A stretch of DNA of 64,000 nt, from positions 992,001 to 1,056,000 of the forward strand of contig CAWCHQ010000002.1 in NCBI GenBank assembly GCA_963795415.1. Reading direction: 5' to 3'. Below are positions 43,579 through 53,338 of this stretch, piece after piece. Position 1 is the first letter of the stretch. Every line of letters begins with the position of its first letter. A program made the translations under genes and the position numbers. The stretch comes from CAVSUZ01 sp963795415 (GTDB lineage Bacteria; Pseudomonadota; Alphaproteobacteria; Acetobacterales; Acetobacteraceae). The notes under the pieces are model-generated. The model was given only the letters and a program-made list of their open reading frames with translations. It had not been told where the DNA came from and made no database searches.

Positions 43579-44052
43579 GGCATTTGGCGGCGATGATCGG
43601 TCCCCAAGCTTTTTCGGAGATACGGGGGTGACCGTCGCATGATCGATCAGCAGGCCGCATCCGCCTTGACTCCCCGATCCGCTCCGACTTTTCCCGGGCC
43701 AGGGGGCGCGGCCGGGTTGAGCCCTGACGTTCAGGGCCGGGGGCGGAACACAAGGATGGCGGCACTGGGCCCCAGGCGCTTTGGCGGGCGCGGCGGCGAA
43801 CAGCCGGTGCAGCTCGGGCACAAACAGGGAGGTGCGGACTCTGGGGCATGTGCGCACCGTTAGCCTGAGGGCGTCCAGCTGGGCGACGGCTAAGGCGCCC
43901 TCGCCGCAGGTGATGGTGAGGTGCTGACGCTCGTGTCGAATAACACATCGTCGGCGTCCTGCGGGTTTGCGAGGCTGGCCACACGAGCTAGGTTTGGCTA
44001 CCGGAGCCAAATTATCGGATGTTCCGAGGCGATTGGAAAAGAGGATGCGTCA
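43579..44052. other. No gene recognised
   Basis: Between the IS1182 right end and the binding-protein gene. One minus-strand frame (HLTITCGEGALAVAQLDALR, then TSLFVPELHRLF) has protein-like composition but carries breaks and no known motif. The segment should include the promoter of the 44053 operon; no clear -35/-10 pair stood out. Confidence 0.4.
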
Positions 44053-45261
44053 ATGAAATTCTTGCGAATGCCGGGTACACGGCCGGGGCCGCGCACCTGT
44101 ATGCGCGCGATGATACCGGCCTGCGTTGCGTTCACGGCGATGGCCGCTCCGGCTTCGGCTTCGGCGCAGGTAGCGGGCGCGAGGGCGAAGCCGTTCCCGG
44201 CATGGCCCGAGCCGAAAATTGACCCGAACATGACCGTTGATCAATCGAGACAGATCGTAGCAGAGCGGACGCGCCCGCAGACCGAGTGGACAGGACCGAC
44301 CAGCGGCCCGAAGGCCATCCGAAAGCCGCTCACGATCGCCTGGGTGTCGGCCGACCAATCGTATACGGCCTATATTTACTGGGGCAAAGGCATCATCGAT
44401 GCCGCGAACGCGCTGGGCTGGAAAACCGTGACGTTCAATGGCCAGGGGACGGTTGGTGGGCAGCTTGCGGCCATGAACCAGGCGCTCGCCATGAATCCTG
44501 CCGCAATCATCACGCCGGCCGACGCCAACGCGCTGCAGCGGCCGATCCAGGAAGCCGTGAAGCGCGGAATCCCGGTGATCGGCATTCATGCCACTGCCTT
44601 CCCCGGGCCGAGCCCCGACCTGGGGCTGTACATGAACATCGTGTCGAACCCGGCCCAGATCGGTCAGACCGAGGCGGCCTATGTGATCGCCAACTCGAAC
44701 GGCACTGCGCGCGACATCCACATGGTGGATACGAGCTATGCGATCGCTCGGTTCAAGGCGAAGGCGACGATCGAGCCGATCAAGAATTGCAGCGGCTGCA
44801 AGTTCCTTGAGGAGGTCAATGTGCCGATCGGCGATACCGCGCGCATCTCGTCGGTGGTTTCGGGGCTGCTCGCCCGCGACGGCGACAGCTGGTGGATGAC
44901 GACATGCTGCGACGGCTACTACCCGTACGTGGCCTCGGCACTCCGTTCCTCGGGGATCTCGCCGCAGAAGATCAAGCTGGTTGGCGCTGACGGCCCGCCC
45001 GCTACATATGAGATGATCCGCAAGGGCAACTATGAGGTTGCCACCGTTCCCGAGCCGAGCACGATGTTCGGTTACGAGGCAGTCGACGCCGCGGTGCGCG
45101 CCATGGCGGGCCAGCCACCGGCGAATTTCATACAGCCGACGTATCTTGTCACCAAGGAGAACGTGAACGCCGAAGGCGGCAAGGAGAACCAGTTCATTCC
45201 GAGCAACAAATTCGCCTGCCACTACACGAACGTCTGGCTGGGGGAAAATAAGCCTTGCTGA
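44053..45261 (+). CDS. Sugar ABC transporter, periplasmic substrate-binding protein (second RbsABC-type system)
   Basis: A 402-residue exported protein. The signal region is MRAMIPACVAFTAMAAPASA after a basic N-terminus. The mature protein has a Peripla_BP_4 fold: LTIAWVSADQSYTAYIYWG, then GGQLAAMNQALAMNPAAIIT, then VKRGIPVIGIHATAFPGPSP, then MNIVSNPAQIGQTEAAYVIA. Two extra cysteine pairs (KNCSGCKF, TTCCDGYY) suggest disulfides. Start ATG at 44053. The stop overlaps the ATPase start by seven bases. The ligand is unknown; the gluconolactonase at the operon end points to a sugar or sugar lactone. Confidence 0.85.
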   Translation: MKFLRMPGTRPGPRTCMRAMIPACVAFTAMAAPASASAQVAGARAKPFPAWPEPKIDPNMTVDQSRQIVAERTRPQTEWTGPTSGPKAIRKPLTIAWVSADQSYTAYIYWGKGIIDAANALGWKTVTFNGQGTVGGQLAAMNQALAMNPAAIITPADANALQRPIQEAVKRGIPVIGIHATAFPGPSPDLGLYMNIVSNPAQIGQTEAAYVIANSNGTARDIHMVDTSYAIARFKAKATIEPIKNCSGCKFLEEVNVPIGDTARISSVVSGLLARDGDSWWMTTCCDGYYPYVASALRSSGISPQKIKLVGADGPPATYEMIRKGNYEVATVPEPSTMFGYEAVDAAVRAMAGQPPANFIQPTYLVTKENVNAEGGKENQFIPSNKFACHYTNVWLGENKPC

Positions 45262-46823
45262 AAACAAGAACTTCGCCCGCGACAGTTCCAGCGCCAGCCG
45301 GTCGACCCAACCACCTGGCCGGCGCCGGGTCAGTGCTGGAAGTGCGTGGCTTGACGAAGCGGTTCATCGGGACGCTGGCGCTCGATCACGTAGACTTCGC
45401 GCTCGCCCACGGCGAGATCCATGCCCTGATCGGCGAAAATGGCGCCGGGAAGTCCACGCTGATCAAGACCCTCGCCGGGCTGTATCCGCCGGACGCGGGG
45501 GAAATCCGGCTGGACGGGCGCGTGGTGCATCCGCACACAGAGCATCTGCCAATCTCATTCGTTCATCAGGATCTTGGCTTGGTCGACGAACTGAGCGTGG
45601 GGGAAAACGTTGCACTCGTCGCGGGATTTCCGCGTAGCGCCGGCCTGATCGACTGGTCGCGGGTCTGGCGTCGCGCGAGCGAGATTTACCACGCCATGGG
45701 CGTGGCCCCTCCCGACCCCCGCGCCCGGGTCGGCACGCTCAACGCGGCGAGCAAGGCGGTGCTCGGCATTGTGCGGGCCCTGTCGCGCGAAGCCAAGGTG
45801 ATCGTGCTCGATGAACCCACAGCCTCTTTGCCTGAGCCCGACGCGCTGCATCTGTTCGAGGTGATGCGCAAGCTGAGAGCGCAGGGCACAAGCGCGATCT
45901 ACGTAAGCCACCGGCTGAACGAACTGTTCGGCCTGGTTGACCAGATTACTGTGTTGCGCGACGGACGGCATGTGCGCACGGCTCCGGTCGCGGACGTCAC
46001 GCCGGCGTCGCTGGTTGAGGACATGCTGGGCCGCGCCGTCGATCTTACGCAGACAGTCCACCCGGAGCGAAGCCGGGGCGTGCCCGTCCTCGACATCGGA
46101 GCGCTCCGGATCGGAACTCTCGGCCCAATATCCTTTGGCGTTGCAGCCGGCGAAGTCGTCGGCCTGGTCGGCCTGCGCGGCGCCGGGCAGCAGACGATCG
46201 GGCGCACCATTTTTGGGGAAACTCGTGCGGACGCGGGCGGCATCCGCCTGGATGGCGCGGAGCTTTCTTTGGAGGACAATATCCCGCAACGTGTGGCTCG
46301 GGGCATTGCGCTTCTCGCGGGTGACCGGGTGCGCGAAAGTGCCCTTTCCGGCATGTCGCTGCGAGAGAACCTGTTTCCGGATCCGGCACTGACGCACACG
46401 AGCAACTGGCGCCCGCTTTCGCCCGCGGCGGAGCGCCAGCGCACGCAAGCGGTGCTGACCAAATTCGACGTGCGGCCGGCGAACAGCGAAGCGATGATCG
46501 ATTGGCTAAGCGGCGGCAATCAGCAGAAGGTCTTCGTTGCACGCTGGCTCGGGAGCGGGGCGCGCCTCTACATTCTTGAGGAGCCGACGGCCGGTGTAGA
46601 CATCGGCGCCAAGCTCTCGATTCACCGTATGGTGCGTGACACCGCCGCCGCAGGCGCGGCGGTACTGGTGGTGTCCTCGGATTTCGAGGAAGTCGCCGCG
46701 CTCTGCGATCGTGCGCTAATCATCGCGCGAGGGCAGATCATTGGCGAACTGCAGGGCGCCGCCCTGACCATGGACAATCTGGTGGCTCGCTCCTCGTTAG
46801 GAGGCGCTCCGGCCGCCGCATAG
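45255..46823 (+). CDS. Sugar ABC transporter ATPase, two nucleotide-binding domains (RbsA class)
   Basis: About 522 residues from a TTG at 45255 overlapping the binding-protein gene. Domain 1: Walker A GENGAGKSTLIKTLAG, Q-loop FVHQDLGLVDELSVGENVA, Walker B VIVLDEPTASLPEPDA; its signature motif is unusual (LNAASKAVLG instead of LS.GQ). Domain 2: GLRGAGQQTIG, AGDRVRESALSGMSLRENL, signature LSGGNQQKV, ILEEPTAGVDIGAK. It energises the importer encoded by its neighbours. The altered first signature resembles other CUT2 ATPases in which one site is catalytically weak. Confidence 0.92.
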   Translation: MLKTRTSPATVPAPAGRPNHLAGAGSVLEVRGLTKRFIGTLALDHVDFALAHGEIHALIGENGAGKSTLIKTLAGLYPPDAGEIRLDGRVVHPHTEHLPISFVHQDLGLVDELSVGENVALVAGFPRSAGLIDWSRVWRRASEIYHAMGVAPPDPRARVGTLNAASKAVLGIVRALSREAKVIVLDEPTASLPEPDALHLFEVMRKLRAQGTSAIYVSHRLNELFGLVDQITVLRDGRHVRTAPVADVTPASLVEDMLGRAVDLTQTVHPERSRGVPVLDIGALRIGTLGPISFGVAAGEVVGLVGLRGAGQQTIGRTIFGETRADAGGIRLDGAELSLEDNIPQRVARGIALLAGDRVRESALSGMSLRENLFPDPALTHTSNWRPLSPAAERQRTQAVLTKFDVRPANSEAMIDWLSGGNQQKVFVARWLGSGARLYILEEPTAGVDIGAKLSIHRMVRDTAAAGAAVLVVSSDFEEVAALCDRALIIARGQIIGELQGAALTMDNLVARSSLGGAPAAA

Positions 46824-46843
46824 CAGGAGTGGTGCAACACGCT

Positions 46844-47869
46844 ATGGCACAACAGGTACCCGTTCGCCGCACAGCGGTGCGGCCGTTTGATATCGGCCGC
46901 ATGTCGGAGTTCATTTCGAATTACGGTCTGGCGCTAGTGTTCGGGCTGGTCATGGTAGTCTTCGGGTTGCTGCGACCGGCGTCGTTCCTAAGCGCCTCAA
47001 ACATCAACAACATCCTTGTCGGCCAGTCCGTCACGGCGATGCTGGCGCTTGCGGAAATGGTGCCCCTGGCGACCCGCCAATTCGACTTATCGGTCGGGTT
47101 CCATCTCGGAATGGCGCAGGTGCTGATCGTCGCGCTGCAGGTGAACGAGCATTTCTCCTGGCCGGCAGCGACCGCGATCGTCATTGGGGTCGCGCTGCTG
47201 GTCGGCCTGTTCAACGCCATCCTAGTCACCGTGTTCAGCATCAATTCGTTCATTGCCACGATGGGGGTCGGCACGCTGCTCTATGGCGTGTCCAATTGGT
47301 ACACCGGCGGGCAGCAGATCGTCGGCATGGACCTGCCCGCAACCTTCGGCAACCTGACACAAATTGTCGGGCATGTGCCGCTGCCTGCAGTATACGTCGC
47401 GGTGGTGGCGATCATCCTTTGGCTCGTGACCGAGCGTCTGCCGGTCGGGCGCGCCCTATACGTGATAGGCGCCAGCCCGCGGGCGGCCGAGCTGATCGGC
47501 ATCAAGGTAGGCCGGCATGTCGGAGGTGCGTTCGTCATATCCGGTTTGCTCAGTGGCATCGCCGGAATCATGCTGGGCAGCATCCTGCAAGCTGGCACCC
47601 CCTCGGTCGGTCCCGAGTATCTGCTGCCAGCGTTCGCCGCGACCTTGCTGGGCGCGACCTCGATCCGTCCAGGGCGAGTCAACGTGGGGGGAACGTTGCT
47701 CGCTGTGCTGATCCTGGCCTTCTCGTTCTCCGGCGTGCAGCAACTCGGGGCGCCGTTCTTCGTGCAGTATTTCTTCAATGGAGGGATCCTGATCGTCGCC
47801 GTCGGCCTGTCGGTCTATGCAACGGCAAGGCGACGTCGGCTGGCCAATGCCGGCGGGCAGAACCAATAG
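46844..47869 (+). CDS. Sugar ABC transporter permease (RbsC class)
   Basis: A 341-residue membrane protein with eight to ten hydrophobic helices. Landmarks are MVPLATRQFDLSVGFHLGMA, where the usual E-x-DLSVG is changed to R-Q-F-DLSVG; FSINSFIATMGVGTLLYGVS; GLLSGIAGIMLGSILQAGTP; PAFAATLLGATSIRPGRVNV (the coupling loop) and FSGVQQLGAPFFVQYFFNGG. The ATG at 46844 is preferred; GTGs at 46829 and 46832 are closer to gcaggag. It completes the second importer. Confidence 0.9.
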   Translation: MAQQVPVRRTAVRPFDIGRMSEFISNYGLALVFGLVMVVFGLLRPASFLSASNINNILVGQSVTAMLALAEMVPLATRQFDLSVGFHLGMAQVLIVALQVNEHFSWPAATAIVIGVALLVGLFNAILVTVFSINSFIATMGVGTLLYGVSNWYTGGQQIVGMDLPATFGNLTQIVGHVPLPAVYVAVVAIILWLVTERLPVGRALYVIGASPRAAELIGIKVGRHVGGAFVISGLLSGIAGIMLGSILQAGTPSVGPEYLLPAFAATLLGATSIRPGRVNVGGTLLAVLILAFSFSGVQQLGAPFFVQYFFNGGILIVAVGLSVYATARRRRLANAGGQNQ

Positions 47870-47881
47870 GAGAAGAGAGTC

Positions 47882-48805
47882 ATGGGCAGCCCGAAGGAAG
47901 ACCCCTTCGAGATCGTCGATCAGCGCTTCCGCCGCTACACAATTCCTATCGTCTGGCTCGAGCAGCTGCACACCGGTATGCGATGGGCCGAGGGGCCAGT
48001 TTATTTTGCTGATCTACGGTGCCTGATCTGGAGTGACCTGCCGAACAACCGCCTATTGCGCTGGGAGGAGGAATCCGGGCAGGTGAGCGTCTTCCGTGCT
48101 TCCTCGAATTTCTCCAATGGCAACACACGCGACCGCCAGGGTCGCCTGGTCACCTGCGAGCATCAGGCCCGCCGCGTTTCCCGCACCGAACACGACGGTG
48201 GCATCAGCATTATTGCCGATAGCTACGAAGGCAAGCGCCTCAACTCGCCTAATGACGTGGTGGTAAAATCGGACGGCACGATATGGTTTACCGATCCGAC
48301 CTACGGGATCAGCGCCGAATATGAGGGTGGCAAGACGGAGAGTGAGATCGGCGCTTGCAATGTGTACCGCTTCGACCCGCGCGATGGCAGCCTTCGGATT
48401 GTGGCGGACGACTTCAGCCGTCCGAACGGAATCGCCTTCTCGCCCGATGAGTCGATTCTCTATATCGCAAATTCCGGCTTCTGGCCCGACCCAACCCAGC
48501 CGCACCATATCCGCGCCTTTCGCGTCGGCTCCGATAACAGGCTGAGCGAAAGCCGCGTACTCGCCGAAATTTCACCTGGTATCGCCGACGGATTTCGCGT
48601 GGACGTGGACGGCAATGTCTGGACCAGTGCGGGTGATGGCGTTCAATGCATTACGCCTGACGGTGATCTGATCGGAAAGATCAGAGTGCCGGAGAAGGTC
48701 GCGAACGTATGCTTCGGTGGGCCGAAGCGTAACCGGCTGTTCATCTGCGGTTTTACCTCGCTCTATGCCGTCTATCTGAATACGCAAGGGGCCCAACGGC
48801 CCTGA
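47882..48805 (+). CDS. SMP-30/gluconolactonase family lactonase
   Basis: A 307-residue six-bladed beta-propeller enzyme without signal peptide. The metal-site residues are in RWAEGPVYFADL (Glu), RLNSPNDVVVKSDGTIWFTD (Asn), FSRPNGIAFSPDESILYIAN (Asn) and ADGFRVDVDGNVWTSAGDG (Asp), followed by EKVANVCFGGPKRNRLFICG. It hydrolyses aldonolactones, the products of sugar dehydrogenases. It starts 13 bases after the permease stop with ggagaagagag upstream, so it is the last gene of this transport operon and processes the imported sugar acid lactone. Confidence 0.93.
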   Translation: MGSPKEDPFEIVDQRFRRYTIPIVWLEQLHTGMRWAEGPVYFADLRCLIWSDLPNNRLLRWEEESGQVSVFRASSNFSNGNTRDRQGRLVTCEHQARRVSRTEHDGGISIIADSYEGKRLNSPNDVVVKSDGTIWFTDPTYGISAEYEGGKTESEIGACNVYRFDPRDGSLRIVADDFSRPNGIAFSPDESILYIANSGFWPDPTQPHHIRAFRVGSDNRLSESRVLAEISPGIADGFRVDVDGNVWTSAGDGVQCITPDGDLIGKIRVPEKVANVCFGGPKRNRLFICGFTSLYAVYLNTQGAQRP

Positions 48806-48959
48806 GTGAGCCATTCCGGTTCCTGCTGCTTGAGAAAGCCGCTAAATCGGTTCCGGACAGCTCAGTTGTACGCATTCAGGCCTTCAGGGGCATCGTCAAC
48901 ATGGTGGCTGACCGGCTTGCCGGGGCTGATCGGGACGGATAGTCGGGTAGGATGATGAG

Positions 48960-49645
48960 GGGCAGCCGTCCGCTCCCGCTGCGCCGGCTTATCGGTTCCC
49001 GGCCGAGATCATCAGCCACGCCATATGGCTGTACTTCCGCTTCCCGCTCGGTCTCCGGATGGTCGAGGAAAATGCTGGCGGCACGGGGCGTCGTCGTCAG
49101 CCACGAGGCGGTGCGGCAGTGGGGACGCAAGTTCCGGCCAGGAATTCGCCAAACCAGATCCGTCGTAGGTTGCCCCGCGCAAGCGATAAATGGCATCTCG
49201 ACGAAGTAGATCGCTGGCGTGACACACTGGCTGTGGCGGGCCGTTGATCAAGCGGGCATCGTGCTCGATTTCTGGTCCAGAGCCGACGTGACAAAGCGCA
49301 AAACGCCGGTTGCGCAAGCTTCTGAAGTGCCAGGGCTGCTCTCGCGTAATGGTCACCGACAAGCTGACGAGCTACAGCGCCGCCAAAGGGGGAGATGATG
49401 CCCAGCGTCGAGCACCGTCGGCACAAGGGCCTGAACAACAGGGCGGAGAACTCGCATCAGCCGACGCGACGACGAGAGCGACAGATGAAACGGTTCAAGT
49501 CGCCCGGCCAAGCACAGCGGTTCCTGTCAGCCCACGAACGATCAACAATCTCTTCCACCTCCACCGCGATCATGTCACCGCCCGTTCAATATCGAGAAGC
49601 CCGGACGCAAGCCTTCGAGATCTGGGTAGAGATCAGCGGTCCGAG
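48960..49645 (+). pseudogene. IS6-family transposase, multiply frameshifted
   Basis: Successive frames give YRFPAEIISHAIWLYFRFPL, then GLRMVEE, then LAARGVVVSHEAVRQWGRKF, then RRRLPRASDKWHLDEVD (first Asp region), then HWLWRAVDQAGIVLDFW, VTDKLTSYSAAK, VEHRRHKGLNNRAENSHQPT (Glu region), RRRERQMKRFKSPGQAQRFL and ARTQAFEIWVEISG. This is the IS6 order. At least five frame changes make it a fossil. The 48806-48959 stretch before it probably holds its left end; I could not define the inverted repeats. Confidence 0.75.
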
Positions 49646-49694
49646 AGAGCATGACGATCTGTGGGGTGCTCGTGTGATGCGGTAGTTTGGCGGT

Positions 49695-49945
49695 ATGAAA
49701 CCACGGCCGAAGCGCTCCCTCCCGAAAGAAAACTCCTCGGTGGGCGCCGCTGCTGACGTCGACGCGATCCTGCAAGTCAGGGTCTGGCTGGCCGGGCTCA
49801 GTCCGATGGTCTGGGGGCGTGTTCTTGTGCCGACGACGTTCACGCTCCGCGAACTCCATGGCGTGATCCAGGTGGCGATGATCTGGGAGGGCATCCACCT
49901 CTATCAGTTCTGTCTCCGCGCCGTGCGTTACGGCTCGTGGGAGGT
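49695..49945 (+). pseudogene. Plasmid pRiA4b ORF-3-like protein, 3'-truncated
   Basis: The frame from 49695 contains ILQVRVWLAGLSPMVWGRVL, then VPTTFTLRELHGVIQVAMIW, then EGIHLYQFCLRAVRYGSWE, the N-terminal half of the PRiA4_ORF3 domain (PF07929). Similarity stops near 49945 and the frame runs into unrelated sequence. Members occur on plasmids and in IS elements and have no established activity. The bases 49946-50188 show no clear gene. Confidence 0.72.
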
Positions 49946-50188
49946 GTCGGCGCGCTCGGCCGTCGTGACGACATGCTGCCTCTGGACGCGCTCGACGATC
50001 TCGGCACCATGGCCGAGATCATCGGCGACGTTGTTCTGGAACGCCGGCCGGAGATCCTCGACGACGACGAGACGAGATGGCGGCTGGAGCAGGCCGTCGA
50101 GCGCAGTCGGGCGCGTGAGCATGCCCAGGGCAGCCTTTCACCCGGCGAGTGGTCAACGGGCGGCTGCGCCGTGGCGAGCATTGCGACC

Positions 50189-50560
50189 TCATGCACCAGC
50201 AATGCTGACCTGCTCGGCCCGGCGCTGTGCCAACAACTCGGCGGCGAGCAGGGCGGCATCGTCCCCGCGCTGTCGCCGGATGCCGGCCACCAGCTCGTGG
50301 GCAGCCGGGTCGGTGAAGGCGTCGAACCGGCGCTGCAGCGCGGCCGCCGTCGTCTCAGCATAGAGCCGGGTGGTGGCGATGCTCTCGTGGCCGAGGAAGC
50401 GCTGTAGGTCGGTGATGTCCATGCCGAGCGCGAGCAGCCGGGTCGCTACCGTATGGCGGAGCAGATGCGGGTAGACGCGCTTGCTGACCCCGGCGTGGCG
50501 TACCGGGGAGCGCAAGGGCCAGCCGAAGATCCCGCCCGCCATCCAGAGCATGATGGAACG
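50189..50560 (-). pseudogene. Tyrosine recombinase C-terminal fragment (XerC/D-like)
   Basis: The minus-strand frame reads GVSKRVYPHLLRHTVATRLL (H-x-x-R), then MDITDLQRFLGHESIATTRL, then YAETTAAALQRRFDAF with the catalytic Tyr, and ends at 50189. Only about the last 120 residues are present; upstream of about 50560 the frame has no recombinase similarity. It is a fragment, probably left by a transposon or plasmid resolution gene. Confidence 0.68.
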
Positions 50561-51319
50561 CGGACTGGTCGAACTCCGGACAGGACCGGCGCTGGCCCGG
50601 TCGCGGTTTTCACCAAGGCGGGCATCCGCGAACTCCATCGGCTCCTGCAGGATCGCCGTCTCATGGATCCGGCCCGCTTTGCGCACCTGCGCCAGGGAAC
50701 TCGGGCTGGATCCCGGCCCCAAATCCCCGTCCGCCGATTGAAGGGGCCGGCCGCAGAGGCGACGCCGAGATGCCCGCGCATAGTGCAACCTGCGCCCGAC
50801 CTGCGCGTTGGGATTTGGTACGATCTCATTGGACAAACTCGGGCCGCTTCTTCGGGGCGGCCGTTTTTCGGACGGGGGGTCACTCCGGCCAGGACCGCGC
50901 GCCAGCCCGTCGGCGCCCCACTCGCCCAGATGTCATCGCCGCGGGGTCGTCGAGCAGCGCGGTGATGCCCCGCCCGGGTTTGGAATCGCTCGCAGCGAAG
51001 CCGTATCACTACGTCTGCCAAGTTGAACCCCGACAGGCTGGGGTTTATGGCTATAGGGTTCAGCGGCAAGAACTGCACCTGCGCATCGGCACCGGACCTA
51101 AAGCCAGTAGCGCCGTAGCGTTCGGATTTGCAGGCGAGGAGGAGAGCACGATCGCCCGGAGGAGCCTCGTCACTGAGCGGCATGGGCCAGCGAAGCGCAG
51201 GAACATAGGTGAACAACCCTGCGCCGGGACGTTCCGGAACTGAGCAGCCTTGGCGGCCGTTGGAAAATCCGCATGCGAGGGCCATTGGCCGAGTGGGACG
51301 AGTTTAGCAAGGGGGCGCA
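50561..51319. other. Gene-poor stretch holding the second copy of the dispersed repeat
   Basis: No gene is recognised. The main feature is the segment 50885-51207, similar to 4365-4665. Frames before it (50561-50880) give no known motif. Confidence 0.45.
50885..51207 (-). repeat. Dispersed repeat, copy B
   Basis: Shares cgcgccagccc, catcggcaccgga, gccagtagcgccg, gcgaggaggag and ccagcgaagcgcaggaacat with 4365-4665, in the same order and spacing. The minus-strand translation ERYGATGFRSGADAQVQFLP is close to that of copy A. The two lie about 46 kb apart. Confidence 0.55.
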
Positions 51320-51766
51320 GTGACGCTCGCGGGGGTGCGGCCGAACAAATCTTCACTGGCCGAGCACCTAGTTGCGGTCGGGACGGACAAGGATCTGCAT
51401 GCATTCCGAACTCTGTTCAGCTATTTCGCTCCCCGTGTGAAGACCTACCTGCTTTGGTGCGGTGCCAGCCGGGCGACCGCCGAGGATCTGACGCAGGACG
51501 TCATGCTCATTATCTGGCGCAGCGCGGCCCAGTATGATCCGGCCGGGGAAGCCCTTCGGCCTGGGTTTTCGCGATCGCCCGTAATACGCGCGTCACCAAG
51601 CTTCGGCACGAGCGGCGGTCCGACTTGTTTCAGAAAACCCAGGAGGGCCTCCCGAGCAGCTTGCCCGAAAGCGATGCCGGCGCGATCGCCGCCGAGCGCA
51701 GGTGCCGCCTCGCCACGGCTTTGCGCACCCTGCCACCGGAACAGACCGAGATAGTCCGGCCATGCC
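51320..51766 (+). pseudogene. ECF-type RNA polymerase sigma factor, frameshifted and truncated
   Basis: From the GTG at 51320: DLHAFRTLFSYFAPRVKTYL, then ASRATAEDLTQDVMLIIWRS, then AAQYDP, which is sigma region 2. Near 51550 the frame changes; the other frame has the start of region 4 (RLATALRTLPPEQTEIVR). It then stops at about 51766, directly against a class II aldolase fragment, so the DNA-binding helix of region 4 is lost. It cannot work as a sigma factor. Confidence 0.78.
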
Positions 51767-51769
51767 AGC

Positions 51770-52128
51770 ACGAGTATGGGTGTGCATCACCACGTGGTTC
51801 TCCCTCGACGGCACCATGTGGATCGCCGAGTGTATGACGAACCCAGCATAGTTCACGCCGTTCTCGCCCCCGGCGATGACACGGCCCTCGACATCGACTT
51901 TCACAAGGTTAGAGGCCATCTCCTCGTCATAGTTGAGCCCCCACGGATTGATCAGGAAGTGGTCCTCGGATCTGGGAAGCGGGCGGTGAGATGCCCGTAG
52001 ATCTGCTCGGTCCACCCGTAATAATCAATCAGGCGGTCAGCCGCTGCGAGCTTAACAAGCAAATCCCATTCTGCGTCAGCAATGTTGTTCTCGGCCGGGC
52101 GTTCTAGAAACTCGGTCCCGTTGTCCAC
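51770..52128 (-). pseudogene. Class II aldolase/adducin-family protein, 5' fragment with frameshift
   Basis: From a GTG at 52128: NIADAEWDLLVKLAAADRLI, then DYYGWTEQIYGHLTARFP. A one-base shift near 51975 leads to HFLINPWGLNYDEEMASNLV, then KVDVEGRVIAGGENGVNYAG, then FVIHSAIHMVPSRENHVVMH and THTRAGMAGL, which includes part of the zinc HxH site. The match ends near 51770 at the junction with the sigma-factor remnant. Half of the family length remains. Confidence 0.75.
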
Positions 52129-52149
52129 TGCGATTTCTCCTCAGGCTGA

Positions 52150-53316
52150 TACCAGCGGACGGAATTCCTAGACTCTGGGGCTTTCGGCCGGCCCTTGGGC
52201 GTGATTCGCTTGCGCCGAGCCATCAATTCGGGGCGGCCATGGCGATCGCGATTACGCGGAAGGACTACACGGCCGAGGGTCTTCGTCGCGAGGCAGCGAG
52301 CTGTCAGGACGCTGATGCAGCGCGGCGGATGCTGGCTCTGGCATCGGTGCTCGATGGCCGATCACGCCGTGAGGCGGCGACGCTATGCGGCATGGATCGA
52401 CAGCCTTGCGCGACTGGGTGCATCGGTCCGAGGCCGAGGGTATCTCGGGACTGCATGATCGCCCTCGGACCGGGCGGCCGCCTGGCCTGAGCCCGGAGCA
52501 GGAGGCGGACTTTGCCCGGATTGTCGAAGCTGGTCCGGAACTTGAGAAAGTCGGGGTGGTCCGCTGGCGGCGTGTAGATCTCCAGAAGGTGATTGCGGAG
52601 AGGTTCGGCGTCAGCCTGCACGAGCGCAGTGTGGGTCGGCTGTTGCGCAAGCTCAGGTTCCGCCGCCTTTCGCCGCGGCCCGCTCACCCGAAAGCCGACG
52701 ACGCGGCCAAGAGGGCTTTCAAGGACGAGTTTGCCGCGCAGGTTGCCGAGGCACTCCCCGCAACGGCGAAGGGCAAGCCGATCGAAGTCTGGTTTTCAGA
52801 TGAAGCCAGAGTGGGACAGCAGGGCACCTTGACTTACTTACGTCTGGGTCAATCGCGGCTCGCGCCCACGCGTCTCGCGGGATCGCCGGTTTACCTGGGC
52901 CTATTGGTTCGGTGCGGTCTGTCCGGTCCGCGCCACCGGTGCCGCGGTGATTATGCCCGAGGTCAATGTCGAGGCGATGAACGAGCATCTGGCCGAGATC
53001 AGCCGATGCGTTTCTGTAGGAGCCATCGCTGTCCTGGTGCTCGACCGTGCCGGCTGGCATACCTCACCGCGTCTCGAACTCCCGGACAACATCGTGCTGC
53101 TTCCACTGCCGCCCTACGCGCCGGAACTCAATCCGGTAGAGAACATCTGGCAATTCCTTCGTCAAAATCAGCTCAGCCACCGCATTTGGGACACCTACGA
53201 GCAGATTATCGATGTCTGTCGTAACGCTTGGAACAGCCTCATTGTCGATCCAGCGCGGATCGCCTCCATCACGACACGAGGCTGGGCAAACGTGTCATGA
53301 GTTCCGTCCATTGTTA
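52150..53316 (+). mobile_element. IS630-family insertion sequence (defective), about 1167 bp
   Basis: The left end TACCAGCGGACGGAAT (from 52150) and the right end read inward from 53316 (TAACAATGGACGGAAC) form an imperfect inverted repeat beginning with TA, the IS630 target dinucleotide. The transposase between them has two frameshifts, so the copy is not autonomous. Confidence 0.75.
52239..53300 (+). pseudogene. IS630-family transposase, two frameshifts
   Basis: Frame 1: RREAASCQDADAARRMLALA, then SVLDGRSRREAATLCGMDRQ. After a shift near 52400: LRDWVHRSEAEGISGLHDRP, then WRRVDLQKVIAERFGVSLHE, then EVWFSDEARVGQQGTLT with the first catalytic Asp. Near 52835 a repeated tta-c unit (ttacttac) shifts the frame again to YVWVNRGSRPRASRDRR, then VLVLDRAGWHTS (second Asp) and PPYAPELNPVENIWQFLRQN (Glu). 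Removing the 4-base repeat unit restores the reading across this point. Confidence 0.82.
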
Positions 53317-53338
53317 TGACGTATCAGTTGTGCGTCTG

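Noticed and set aside
44050..45267. A 405-codon minus-strand frame opposite the second binding-protein gene
   Set aside because: Arg/His/Gly-rich antisense shadow without any family motif.
49946..50188. Plus-strand frame with LDDDETRWRLEQAVERSRARE
   Set aside because: Locally protein-like but open only for a short distance and without start or known motif; not enough to call a gene.
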